45,295 nucleotides of DNA from MB1-2 sp046566065 (lineage in GTDB: Bacteria; Actinomycetota; CADDZG01; WHSQ01). Position 1 is the stretch's first letter; every line of letters begins with the position of its first letter. Shown here in pieces: positions 32,843 to 41,256 of the stretch. Position numbers and translations under genes: made by a program. The stretch covers positions 1 through 45,295 of the forward strand of contig JBKHXK010000020.1 of assembly GCA_046566065.1 (NCBI GenBank). Reading direction: 5' to 3'. The notes beneath the pieces are model-generated. The model did no database searches, was not told the origin of the DNA, and saw only the letters and a list, made by a program, of their open reading frames with translations.

Positions 32843-35071
32843 CTACCGTGTCTCGATCTTCACCGGTCGGCTGACGCCGGAGACGTGGTCCTCGTGCTGC
32901 TTGGGCCACTTCGCACGGAAGGTAGCACTGCGGAAACTGGCTTTGACTATGAAGGTCGCCACCGACTTCCTGTTGAGCTTCGCAGCATCGACCTTGACCC
33001 AACGCCGCCCTTCCTTGCGCTGCAGGACGAGGCGGGTGCCGTCGTGCTGCGGGCGAACCGCACCCTTGAACCTGATCTTCGTCCCCCGCTCGGGGGTCTT
33101 GTCGCTCACAACCAGCTCGACCAAGACCTTGACGAGCACAGGAACCGGATCAGAGCTCGCCTCGGCGCACTGCGCGTTGGCTGGAGCTACCGCTACGTAA
33201 TCGGCGCTCTTACTGACACGGGTCTCGACACTGAAATTGCCTTGGGGATCGGTCGTGGTCGTCGCAAAATCCTGGAACTCGGTCCGGCCGTGCACCCGGC
33301 GACGGATCTGCACGAACTCGTTGTCCTGACAGGCGGCGCTGTTGCTCAGGATCTTCCCGGACAGCACGATCTCGCTGCCCGCCGGGACCTTCGAATCATT
33401 GGCCGCGAGACTCACGGTCCGGGCCGCACCCGGGGTCGGGGTGGCAGTGTTGGTCGGGGTCTGAGTAGGTGTCGAGGTTGGGGTACCCGTCGGAGTCCCC
33501 GTGGGGGTGCCGGTGACGCCTGGGGTCGGCTTCGTGCAAGAAGTCTCGTCAGGTGCCACTCCGGTGGGTGACGGAGCCGTGGCCCCAACACCCCAGCCGA
33601 TCGACGCGTGTCCGTCCGCCTCGAGACTGCAGTAACGGTCGTTGTAGTCCTCGTCGACGAAGGCCGTGATCTGGGTACCGCCATCGTCCTGGCTGAGCAG
33701 CTGGAACCGGAAGCTGCCCGAGTCGTCGGTGCCGCCGGTCTTGGCGGAGCTGGTCGCAACCGTCGACTCGATGTGCTTCACGTCTGCAGCTGCCTGCTCG
33801 TGGTCGCCCTGAACCCCGGACACGAAGGTCGGCTGAGAGCCCGCTTCACAGTCGACGCCCGGCTCAACGGTGTGACCGCCCTGATCGGGGGGCTGGTGGG
33901 TGCTCGAGTTGTTGCCGCTATCGTCGAAGAACAGGTTGTCGGTCGGGCCCTGAGCGTGGACGTCGATATTTGCGCCGGCAACCTTCCGACCGTCTTCGTC
34001 CACCACGGTGGCGACGAATGTGGGAGCACTGGTGTTCCCGGTGTTGGTGCACTTGTTCTTCTCTTCCGTGTCGGTCGTCGGAACGATCCTGACCTCGGTC
34101 GGATCCTGCTGGTATGCGGTTATCCGATGCCCGTCCGCGGCGTCTTCGTCGTCCGCTTGCGCACCGCTGGCGGGCTCCTGGGTCTTGTCTGAGGGCACGG
34201 CAGCGACCGCTCGCACCTGGTCGGGACGGTCCCCCGCGGCAAGGGTGCAACGAACGCCGTTGGCCGCATCGGCCACGGTCTCATCCCCACACTCGACGAA
34301 GTTCGGATCGGTGCCGGGCGGGTCAACCGTGTAATAGACCTCGACCTTTGTGGCATCGCCGGCGCTGAGTCTCACGTCCATGACTCCGGTCCAGGTGCCG
34401 TCCTGGGAACCGAAGAAGCCCATGAAGCCCCCGTTGGTGGGATAGGTGATCTCAACTGTCTCGGCTTGGTCCTCGACGGTGAACGGGTCGCCCGGGTCGC
34501 CGGCGGCCGGGTTCGCGGGCTTGCGGTCCTTGTTGTTGACGGTCACGTTCTCCTGGTCCTTGGCCGCTTCCCGTCCGCTCGAATCGAACAGGGTCGCGGT
34601 CAGAACGCCGGTGGTCGGGTTCGTTCGGGGCGGAGTCCCCGTCAAAGCACCTGCCTCGGTGAGGTCATCGGGGATGTCCCAGAAGTACTCCCACGTGTCA
34701 CCGGTCCCACCGACCTGCGTGGCCTGCCCGACGAAGCGGGGTGGCGTGGCGTCCCCGGAAGGGTCGTAGTGGAACTGGACGGTGGCGCCGGCGGGGGCAA
34801 GGTGCGTCCAGGCGACGATGTGATAGCGGGAGGTGGCGGTCGACGGATCGTTGTCCTTGTCCGAGAGCTCGGTGCTGGTCTTAGAGGTCGGATTGATGAA
34901 CTGGATCGTGGTGCCGGTCGGCGTGGGGGCCGGAGTGGTGGCGGCCGCAGACATGAACCCGTTGGGACCAACCGCGGCGATCCCCTGTAGCGCAAGAACC
35001 AGCGCCAGGAGCGTCGCAAGGACCAAGAGGACCCTTCGTGCATTGGTTTTCTGCCTGAGAACCTCGCTCAA
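32843..35071 (-). CDS. Exported NVDVH-module protein with Thr/Pro linker and C-terminal beta domain
   Basis: 742 aa. N-terminal hydrophobic segment (VLLVLATLLALVLALQG). N-terminal region with IQFINPTSK, YHIVAW, WEYFWDIPDD and ETVEITYPTNGGFMGFFG; one Ig-like module with NIDVHAQGPTDNLFF, GGHTVEPG, KHIES and GGTQITAFVDEDYND. A Thr/Pro-rich linker follows (about 530-560, GTPTGTPTGTPTSTPT), probably extended and a candidate for glycosylation. The C-terminal beta domain (VSLAANDSKVPAGSEIVLSG, TTTTDPQGNFSVETRVSKS) matches the end of the 27038-28987 protein. It has no RTX repeats. TTG start at 35071, with GGAGG 8 nt upstream. Extracellular; function unknown. Confidence 0.8.
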   Translation of the reverse strand: MSEVLRQKTNARRVLLVLATLLALVLALQGIAAVGPNGFMSAAATTPAPTPTGTTIQFINPTSKTSTELSDKDNDPSTATSRYHIVAWTHLAPAGATVQFHYDPSGDATPPRFVGQATQVGGTGDTWEYFWDIPDDLTEAGALTGTPPRTNPTTGVLTATLFDSSGREAAKDQENVTVNNKDRKPANPAAGDPGDPFTVEDQAETVEITYPTNGGFMGFFGSQDGTWTGVMDVRLSAGDATKVEVYYTVDPPGTDPNFVECGDETVADAANGVRCTLAAGDRPDQVRAVAAVPSDKTQEPASGAQADDEDAADGHRITAYQQDPTEVRIVPTTDTEEKNKCTNTGNTSAPTFVATVVDEDGRKVAGANIDVHAQGPTDNLFFDDSGNNSSTHQPPDQGGHTVEPGVDCEAGSQPTFVSGVQGDHEQAAADVKHIESTVATSSAKTGGTDDSGSFRFQLLSQDDGGTQITAFVDEDYNDRYCSLEADGHASIGWGVGATAPSPTGVAPDETSCTKPTPGVTGTPTGTPTGTPTSTPTQTPTNTATPTPGAARTVSLAANDSKVPAGSEIVLSGKILSNSAACQDNEFVQIRRRVHGRTEFQDFATTTTDPQGNFSVETRVSKSADYVAVAPANAQCAEASSDPVPVLVKVLVELVVSDKTPERGTKIRFKGAVRPQHDGTRLVLQRKEGRRWVKVDAAKLNRKSVATFIVKASFRSATFRAKWPKQHEDHVSGVSRPVKIETR

Positions 35072-35207
35072 TGAAACCGCCTCCTCGAAGGTGGTGCGCT
35101 GTTCGTCCGTTCGCTACCGGTTGGGATATAGGAGCAGACAATAGCCCCTTATCTGCCTACAACGAGGCGGTAAGTCCGAAAGTTGCTAGAGGTGGCTAAG
35201 GCTCGGT

Positions 35208-35492
35208 CTAGGAGGCCCTGCGTGCCCGGGCGCGGCGACGCTTCAGGGAAGCCCGCTCCTTGTCGGTGTGGCCCCCCCAGATCCCATAGCGCTGGTTGGT
35301 CTCCATCGCGAACTCCAGGCAGGGCTCCTTCACGGGGCAGGTCTGACAGATCGACTTGGCCTGGGCCTCACGCGATTGGCGTTCGAGTTCCGACTCGCCC
35401 TCTTCGGAGCCGAAGAAGATGATGTTGTCGAGCTCCCGGCAGGCAGCGTCTTCCTGCCACTCCAGCTGCTCGTCCGACTCCACCATGGCCAC
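35208..35492 (-). CDS. WhiB-family iron-sulfur transcriptional regulator
   Basis: 94 aa. Four cysteines in WhiB spacing: Cys18, then CQTC (49-52) and Cys58 in CPVKEPC, which hold a [4Fe-4S] cluster. The GIWGG turn (70-74) and a basic C-terminal tail KRRRARARR follow, as in the family, whose members work with the primary sigma factor. GTG 35492 is preferred (GGGAGG 8 nt upstream), with ATG 35486 as alternative. It lies inside the surface-protein array on the same strand; whether it regulates the array is unknown. The interval 35493-35690 shows nothing else. Confidence 0.9.
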   Translation of the reverse strand: MAMVESDEQLEWQEDAACRELDNIIFFGSEEGESELERQSREAQAKSICQTCPVKEPCLEFAMETNQRYGIWGGHTDKERASLKRRRARARRAS

Positions 35493-35690
35493 TGAGAGGC
35501 CCTCCCGTCTTGTGAATGCGTGAATGGCTCGTGAAAGCCACAACGACTCTATTTGCCCTCATCCGACTAAAACGAAGCACCCCGGTCGGCTATTCCGCTG
35601 GGGCGGCCTATCGCCTATTACGTCCGGCGGACGGAAAAGGATGCCCAGGAGCCAGATCTCGGGCAACTTTCTCGCCGGGATTAAAGGGCC

Positions 35691-37916
35691 CTAACAACTC
35701 CTGCTGGTATCTCGTCCGAGACCTCCAGAGCAACGGTCGGGCCCCGTTCCGCCGTTCAGCACATCGTTGCCGCTGCCGCCCCGCAGGAGGTCGGTCCCGC
35801 TGTTACCGGACAGGACGTCGTCTCCGTCGCCGCCGAAGGCTCGGTCGTTGTCCGCTCCTCCCATGAGCACGTCGCTACCGAGGCCCCCCCGCAGGACGTC
35901 ATCGCCGGCGTTGCCGGAGAGGATGTCGCTGCCTCCGCCTCCGAGGAGCGCGTCGTTGCCGTTGCCCCCCGACAGGCTGTCGTGTCCCAAGCCACCGATC
36001 AGCAGGTCATCCCCGTCAAGCCCCGAGATCGAGTCGTTGCCGGCGAGTCCGCAGATGATGTCGCTGCCGGTCGTTCCCTCCAGCAAGTCGTCGCCCTCGG
36101 TCCCGACGATCTGGTTGCGAGGGTCGCTCTCGAAGCCGGGGCACCTGGGCGGCGGAGGCGGGGGCGTCCACGTCTTCGTGGCGGACGCGCGAGGTTCGCT
36201 TTGATCCGGATCGTCGTTGTCCGTGGTCTCGGTGAAGACACTCACGGCGACGGTTCCCGAGCCGTCCGAGCCACCAGCGACTGTCACAGCTATCCCAAAG
36301 GTCACCTGTCCACTGGAGTTCGTTGCCGCCGTGGTCTCCCCCCCCGCAGAACCCCGGTTGTCCGGGCTTTCACGGAGGTCACCGCGGGCTTCATCGACAG
36401 AAGATGGGTTCGGACCGTTCGCCGGCATGCAGAAGCCGACCGTGGGCTCGTCATCGGCGATGCCGTTCGAGGCCAGTGCATGTAGTTGCTCGACGTCGAC
36501 CAAGATGCCACTAACGGGCCGGGAGGCACTGTCGGTCACGGTCACGGTGAAGGGGTTGCACTCACCGACCTGCGCCGTGTCGGTGGTGGGAGAGATAGCC
36601 AGAGCGGTAGGCCCGCTGGTCCAGGTCTTGGTCACCACATCGGTGGCGTCGGGCTCGGCGGTGCCGGGCGTGGTGCCCTCGGCCTGGCCCTCCGCCGTAT
36701 CGGGGCCTCCCGTCGCGTTGCTCTGGTCGAAGTCGATCCAAGCGCGGTATGTGGTCATGCCGGTGGCGGTTGTGATTCCGGTGCCGCCGGTCCCGTGGGT
36801 GATCGTGCAGGTGCCTTGGTTGTTCGTGACGCAGGTGAAGTCAGGCGACGCGTTGGTGACGCCGCTATCAGGGTCGTTCACACCGGAAGCCTCTACATCG
36901 ATCTGAGCCCCAGCCACCGTCTGGTTGGAGTTGTTGGTGGCCGTGCAAGAGACGACGTGGGCGGTTCCGGTGGGGTTGGTGTCGGTCTCGGGATCGCAGT
37001 TGAGACGCGTGGCGGTGGTTGTGGTGGCCGTCCATGCCTTCGTGACGACGTCCGTCCCGTCGGGCTCCGGCGTGGCTCCTGCTGTCGTGGCTTCGGCCTG
37101 GCCTTCGGTGGCATCTGCGTTCGAGGTCGAGTTGTTGTTATCCGGATCGATCCAGGCACGATAGGTCGAGTTACCGACATCGTTGCTCGTATGCGTGACC
37201 GTGCAAGTTCCCGAGCCACTTGTCGTGCATGTCAGGTCGGGAGAGGTAGGTGAGTCCGCGGCATCTGGATCGGCGGTGCCTGTTACCTCTACATCGACGT
37301 TGACGCCACTGATCGTTGTACCGGCGCTATTGGTGGCTGTACATGTGATCACGTGGGCCGTGCCGACGGGGTTGGTATCGGTGTCGGGCTCGCAGTTGAG
37401 TCGCGAAGCGGTAGCCGCGACCCAGTTCTTCGCCACCGTGTCGGAAAGCCCGGACGTACCGTGCAGCCCGTAGAAACCGACGATGGTGTCCGAGCCGACG
37501 GCGGCCGTGCGCGTGTAAGTGACCGAGCAGGAGTCTGAGTTGGGATTGATCGAGCAGCTGAGATCTGGGCTTGCTGGGGTGAAAGCCATATCGATCGAGC
37601 CGGGGCTATAGGTAGTCCCGTGATCGTTGGTGCTGACTTCGAAGTCGACGTCGATCTTGCCGCCGTCACGCGTGGTGCACGTGGCGGTGTTGTTCGTCCC
37701 ATTCGGATCGGTACCGGCGGGCCTCAGGGTGGCCGTGACCGTGTGGGTCTCCCCCAGCGTGTTCGTGGGGGTGGGGTTCTCCGGTGACAGGTCGAGGACG
37801 CAGTCACCGTGGTTCGCGATCGCCGGGACGGCAAGTGGGAGGGCCACGACGACGAGGGCGAGAACGAACGCGATCCCGAGTGCGCGTCTAGTACCGACTA
37901 GGCCTAGCTTGGACAT
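35691..37916 (-). CDS. Exported multi-Ig-like protein with RTX-type repeats
   Basis: 741 aa. Signal peptide (about 10-35, ALGIAFVLALVVVALPLAVP). Three Ig-like domains rich in Thr/Asn with a disulfide pair each (for example LNCEPDTDTNPVGTAHVITC and CTTSGSGTCTVTHTSND); the second and third are near-duplicates. A fourth domain (SRPVSGILVDVEQLHAL, CMPANGPNPSS, TFGIAVTVAGG) is a diverged relative of the NVDVH module. A PPPPPP linker follows, then about 125 residues of GxxGxDxLxGGxGxD nonapeptides ending DRCSGGLGRDTSRSC, like the end of the 1190-aa protein. Calcium-dependent folding outside the cell is expected. AGGGGG precedes ATG 37916. Confidence 0.85.
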   Translation of the reverse strand: MSKLGLVGTRRALGIAFVLALVVVALPLAVPAIANHGDCVLDLSPENPTPTNTLGETHTVTATLRPAGTDPNGTNNTATCTTRDGGKIDVDFEVSTNDHGTTYSPGSIDMAFTPASPDLSCSINPNSDSCSVTYTRTAAVGSDTIVGFYGLHGTSGLSDTVAKNWVAATASRLNCEPDTDTNPVGTAHVITCTATNSAGTTISGVNVDVEVTGTADPDAADSPTSPDLTCTTSGSGTCTVTHTSNDVGNSTYRAWIDPDNNNSTSNADATEGQAEATTAGATPEPDGTDVVTKAWTATTTTATRLNCDPETDTNPTGTAHVVSCTATNNSNQTVAGAQIDVEASGVNDPDSGVTNASPDFTCVTNNQGTCTITHGTGGTGITTATGMTTYRAWIDFDQSNATGGPDTAEGQAEGTTPGTAEPDATDVVTKTWTSGPTALAISPTTDTAQVGECNPFTVTVTDSASRPVSGILVDVEQLHALASNGIADDEPTVGFCMPANGPNPSSVDEARGDLRESPDNRGSAGGETTAATNSSGQVTFGIAVTVAGGSDGSGTVAVSVFTETTDNDDPDQSEPRASATKTWTPPPPPPRCPGFESDPRNQIVGTEGDDLLEGTTGSDIICGLAGNDSISGLDGDDLLIGGLGHDSLSGGNGNDALLGGGGSDILSGNAGDDVLRGGLGSDVLMGGADNDRAFGGDGDDVLSGNSGTDLLRGGSGNDVLNGGTGPDRCSGGLGRDTSRSC

Positions 37917-37980
37917 CCCCTACCCCCTCAGCTCTAGTAGTCACAACAGCTTGAGCCGGTAAGACGAAGGGGTCAAGGGA

Positions 37981-39558
37981 TTAGTTGCAGGGCGAGCTCC
38001 CTTTCCTCAGGTGGATCAACGATCCCGCCCGTAGGCCTATGCAGTCTCTACGGCCGTTCCTCCAGATCACGGTAACGCGGGCCCGGTCCGCCCGGCCGAG
38101 ACCCAGATGGGTGTAGCCGATCTCGGATTGCGATCGGAAGAACAGACCGTCCGTGATCTGCCTCCAGTAGACCCGGTCACCTGCTCGGACTCGCAGCCGG
38201 GCCCACATGCCGTAGGGATCGCGCTTGCCCCCATCGAGACGAACGGCGGCGGATCTCCTCACCCGGGAGCGGTTCTCCAGCAGAACGAAGGGACCGTTGG
38301 ATCGCTTGTAACCGTTGGTGACGAAGAGGTCTAGCGTTCCGTCCCGATCGTGGTCTGCGACCGCGGCGGAATCACCGTTGCCGGTATCGACACCCGAGGA
38401 CGGGATGGTGCGACGACTGAACCCCTTCCCCTCGCGCACCAGCAGCAGATCGGGCAGGTCGTCCGCTTCAGGATCGTCACCTTTCCCCGGTGCGCCGCGC
38501 ACCAGGAAGATGTCCTGGTCGACGTCGTTGTCCGCATCGAACCAGACACCCATCCGTCCCTGTGGGGTGTCGAGCTTATGGACCGGAGCGAAACGCCCCC
38601 GGCGGTTCTGCAGAACGATCGAGCGACGCTCGTTCACGAGCAGCAGATCGGGCCACCGGTCCCTGTCGAAATGACCGAAAGAAGCACCGAGCCAGTCCGC
38701 CGTCGTGATCCGTCGGATCCTCGTGCGCCGGAAACGCCCGCGGCGATTCTCGTAGGCAACGGCTCGCGCGTTCTTGAGCGTCAGGAGCAGGTCCACATCT
38801 CCGTCCCGATCCCAATCCGACCAGGCGGAAGCCTCCGTCTGCAGCTCATCTTCGAGACCTACGCGCACGCGCTCGAAACGTCCGCCGTCGTACCGGTACA
38901 TCCGGTTGGGGAAGCCCAACCTCCGCTGGGTCGCCATGAACAGATCCAGATCGTTGTCGCCGTCGTAATCCACCCAGTTGGCGAGACGGGTGCGGCCTTC
39001 GTTGTATTCGACCCCGAAGGACGCGGCCTGGTCGGTGAAGGAACCGTCGGGGTTCTGGATCAGGAGCTGGTTCGGCCCCGTCCCGCGCCCGCGCTCGGCC
39101 CCCTGCGTGCAGAGCAGGTCGGGGCGACCGTCGCCGCTGGGATCGGCCCACGAGCAGGCATGTCGATCGAAGCCGGGCACGCGCAGCGTCCCCTGCCACG
39201 ATGCCGTCGCGTAGGAGCCGCCGAGGTTGTCGTAGGCGAACGGACGGAAGTAATGACGATTGACGACCAGGTCGGGGTCACCGTCGAGGTCGTGGTCGGT
39301 CCAGGTCGAGCCCCACGAATGGCAGTGCTCCGTCGTGATCCCGCTCCTGTACGAGACGTCGACGAACTCGAAGGCGCGGCCGCTGGGCGGAGCTTCGGGC
39401 TCGGTCGGTGTGGGGATCGGCGTCGGCTCCATGCGCCCACACACCGGATGCTCGCTGAGCAGCGCCGAGCCTTCAGCCTCACGGCTAGGGGACGCAGGGG
39501 CCTGACTGCAGGCTACGAGGCCGAGCAGCGCCCATGCGATCCATCTAACCCTTGCCAC
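37981..39558 (-). CDS. FG-GAP/VCBS-repeat lipoprotein with UnbV-like C-terminus
   Basis: 525 aa. Lipoprotein signal with lipobox GLVAC (Cys17). The mature part holds seven-bladed propeller repeats with calcium loops of the DxDxDxxxD type: DHDLDGDPD, DYDGDNDLD, DWDRDGDVD, DADNDVDQD and DHDRDGTLD. The end (YGMWARLRVRAGDRVYWRQI, IGYTHLGLGRADRARVTVIW) matches the ASPIC/UnbV domain that often follows FG-GAP repeats. Probably an extracytoplasmic binding protein. GTG start at 39558 overlaps the preceding phosphatase gene by 14 nt, so the two are co-transcribed. Confidence 0.88.
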   Translation of the reverse strand: MARVRWIAWALLGLVACSQAPASPSREAEGSALLSEHPVCGRMEPTPIPTPTEPEAPPSGRAFEFVDVSYRSGITTEHCHSWGSTWTDHDLDGDPDLVVNRHYFRPFAYDNLGGSYATASWQGTLRVPGFDRHACSWADPSGDGRPDLLCTQGAERGRGTGPNQLLIQNPDGSFTDQAASFGVEYNEGRTRLANWVDYDGDNDLDLFMATQRRLGFPNRMYRYDGGRFERVRVGLEDELQTEASAWSDWDRDGDVDLLLTLKNARAVAYENRRGRFRRTRIRRITTADWLGASFGHFDRDRWPDLLLVNERRSIVLQNRRGRFAPVHKLDTPQGRMGVWFDADNDVDQDIFLVRGAPGKGDDPEADDLPDLLLVREGKGFSRRTIPSSGVDTGNGDSAAVADHDRDGTLDLFVTNGYKRSNGPFVLLENRSRVRRSAAVRLDGGKRDPYGMWARLRVRAGDRVYWRQITDGLFFRSQSEIGYTHLGLGRADRARVTVIWRNGRRDCIGLRAGSLIHLRKGSSPCN

Positions 39559-41203
39559 AAGCGACCCCAGCGACGCGCCTCTTGGACAGGACCGCGTCGA
39601 ACAGCAGCTCGTCCTTGCGGCCCTGGAAACCGGCCGGCGGCTTCTCGCCCTCCTTCAGGTTCTCGCCGACCGTGTACCCGGTGATCCAGCGCGCCATCTT
39701 CCACAGGCTCGCGTCGTTCTCGTCGAGCTGGTCAAGCTGCACGTAGACGCCCGCCGATCCGACGCTCCGGATGAGGGGGATGTCGTCGTCGGTCTTGTCG
39801 AACACGGCGTTCAGGTCGCGAGCCAGCTCGCCCCCGTAGATCGGCCAGGCCCCGGACTCCGCCGGGTAGGGGGTCTGGCCGTGATCGGCCGTCAGCATCA
39901 GCACCCACCGGTTCTTCCCCACGGTGCGGTCGAGAAACCGGACGAACCTGCGGAGGTTCGCGTCCTGAGCCCGGATCGCGGCCCCCACTTCGGGCGAGTT
40001 CATCCCGAACTTGTGTCCGGCGATGTCGGAGGTCTTGAAGTTGACGTACAGCAGGTCGGGGACCTTGTCGGCTCCGAAGCCCTCCGTCTCGATCATGCGC
40101 TCGAGCAACCACTGTTCGTAATCCACGATCGCGGGGGTCAGGTGGATGTCGTCGGGGGTGTCCAGCGGATGACCCCGCCACTTCTGGTCGCGGCTCCCGT
40201 CCTCGGTGTCGAGTTGCGCGGCGAACCGCTCGAGCTGACCCGGGTCGTTGATGGAAGGCTGCGAGTAGACCGCCGGGTTCGTCTTCACCTCCGCGGTCAC
40301 CTTGTCCAGCAGGGCGACGGGGTCATGATCGGCGCCCTCGAGGTCGGCGCCGTGACCGATCATGCCGAGGTGCCAGGAGACCGAGCCGAACATCCCCGCC
40401 ACCGGCCCGTTGTCCCTGGCTAGGTCGTACTCATCGGCCAGGGTCGTCACCTTCAAGGAGTCCCCGTCCAGACCACCGAAGGGGTTCACCTGGTTGTAAT
40501 CCTCGGCCCGGACCTTGAGACCGGTGATCCCGTGACGGCTCGGGAACGAACCGGTGCCCAGCGAGGTGTGGATCGGGGGCGTCACCGACGGAGAAGAGCC
40601 GATGTTGAACTCGGTGAAGCTGGCGCTCTTGGCCATGAGCCGCTCGAGATAGGGCCATTCGCCCTCGTGAGCCTCGAGTGTGTTCCAGCCGCCTCCGTCC
40701 CACACCATCGTGACCACGAGCTTGGGAGGCTCCGCGGGGTCGGGGTCGAGAGCCTCTTCGAGCACGCGCCCGTCACGCTTCGGCCAGTCGTCGAAACCGA
40801 TCAGCTCGGCGGTGGTGGGGGCGATGTCGGCCATGGTCGCTTCGTCCGCGTACTCGCCCGGGACGATATGGCCGGGGCCGTAGGCGACGAGGGGCACGTG
40901 GGTCAGGTAATCCCACGGGCCGGAGTGGACCGGCATGGCCGCGCTGCCGATGTAGTTCGGCTCTCGTGGGATCGGTTGGATGTCCGGCGACAGGAACGGG
41001 TAGTAGCCGCGTCGCACGCGCTCGACGAGCTCGTTCAGCTCCTTACAGGGGTTCTCGGCGGCCTGCTCGGTGATCTCCTCGAGGTTGGCCTCGGTCCGCT
41101 CCGGCTGCGGCGGCGCCTCGGGGGCCGGATCGGCTTGCGTGCACGCCGCCAGCAGCACGCAGAGCGCGCCGATGAGGACCGATCGAGGGAGCCGCCTGAG
41201 CAT
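39545..41203 (-). CDS. Alkaline-phosphatase-superfamily lipoprotein with rearranged domain order
   Basis: 552 aa. Lipobox LLAAC (Cys21). Core of a type I phosphodiesterase/nucleotide pyrophosphatase: MVWDGGGW (metal Asp169), PSVTPPIHTSLGTGSFPSRH (probable nucleophile Thr208), TSDIAGHKFG and TADHGQTPYP (Asp/His about 440). Unusually, residues 100-138 (THVPLVAYGPGHIVPGEYAD followed by ATMADIAPTTAELIGFD) look like the segment that normally comes after TADHG near the C-terminus of this superfamily. The substrate is unknown, probably a phosphodiester or phosphonate outside the cell. TACCCT 6 nt before ATG 41203 fits a leaderless start. Paralogue of the partial gene at 44342. Confidence 0.85.
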   Translation of the reverse strand: MLRRLPRSVLIGALCVLLAACTQADPAPEAPPQPERTEANLEEITEQAAENPCKELNELVERVRRGYYPFLSPDIQPIPREPNYIGSAAMPVHSGPWDYLTHVPLVAYGPGHIVPGEYADEATMADIAPTTAELIGFDDWPKRDGRVLEEALDPDPAEPPKLVVTMVWDGGGWNTLEAHEGEWPYLERLMAKSASFTEFNIGSSPSVTPPIHTSLGTGSFPSRHGITGLKVRAEDYNQVNPFGGLDGDSLKVTTLADEYDLARDNGPVAGMFGSVSWHLGMIGHGADLEGADHDPVALLDKVTAEVKTNPAVYSQPSINDPGQLERFAAQLDTEDGSRDQKWRGHPLDTPDDIHLTPAIVDYEQWLLERMIETEGFGADKVPDLLYVNFKTSDIAGHKFGMNSPEVGAAIRAQDANLRRFVRFLDRTVGKNRWVLMLTADHGQTPYPAESGAWPIYGGELARDLNAVFDKTDDDIPLIRSVGSAGVYVQLDQLDENDASLWKMARWITGYTVGENLKEGEKPPAGFQGRKDELLFDAVLSKRRVAGVACGKG

Positions 41204-41209
41204 GGGGGC

Positions 41210-41215
41210 AGGGTA
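41210..41215 (-). promoter_or_regulatory. -10 hexamer of a leaderless promoter (TACCCT)
   Basis: On the minus strand TACCCT, a 6-nt spacer, then ATG 41203. Exact TANNNT fit. Confidence 0.5.
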
Positions 41216-41256
41216 ACGGGGAGGGCCCGGGGGCCGGAACAGCGTGCTCGCTTGGT

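Noticed and set aside
33420..33520. Simple-sequence repeat of GTxGGxGT type as a regulatory element
   Set aside because: It encodes the Thr/Pro linker of the 742-aa protein in frame.
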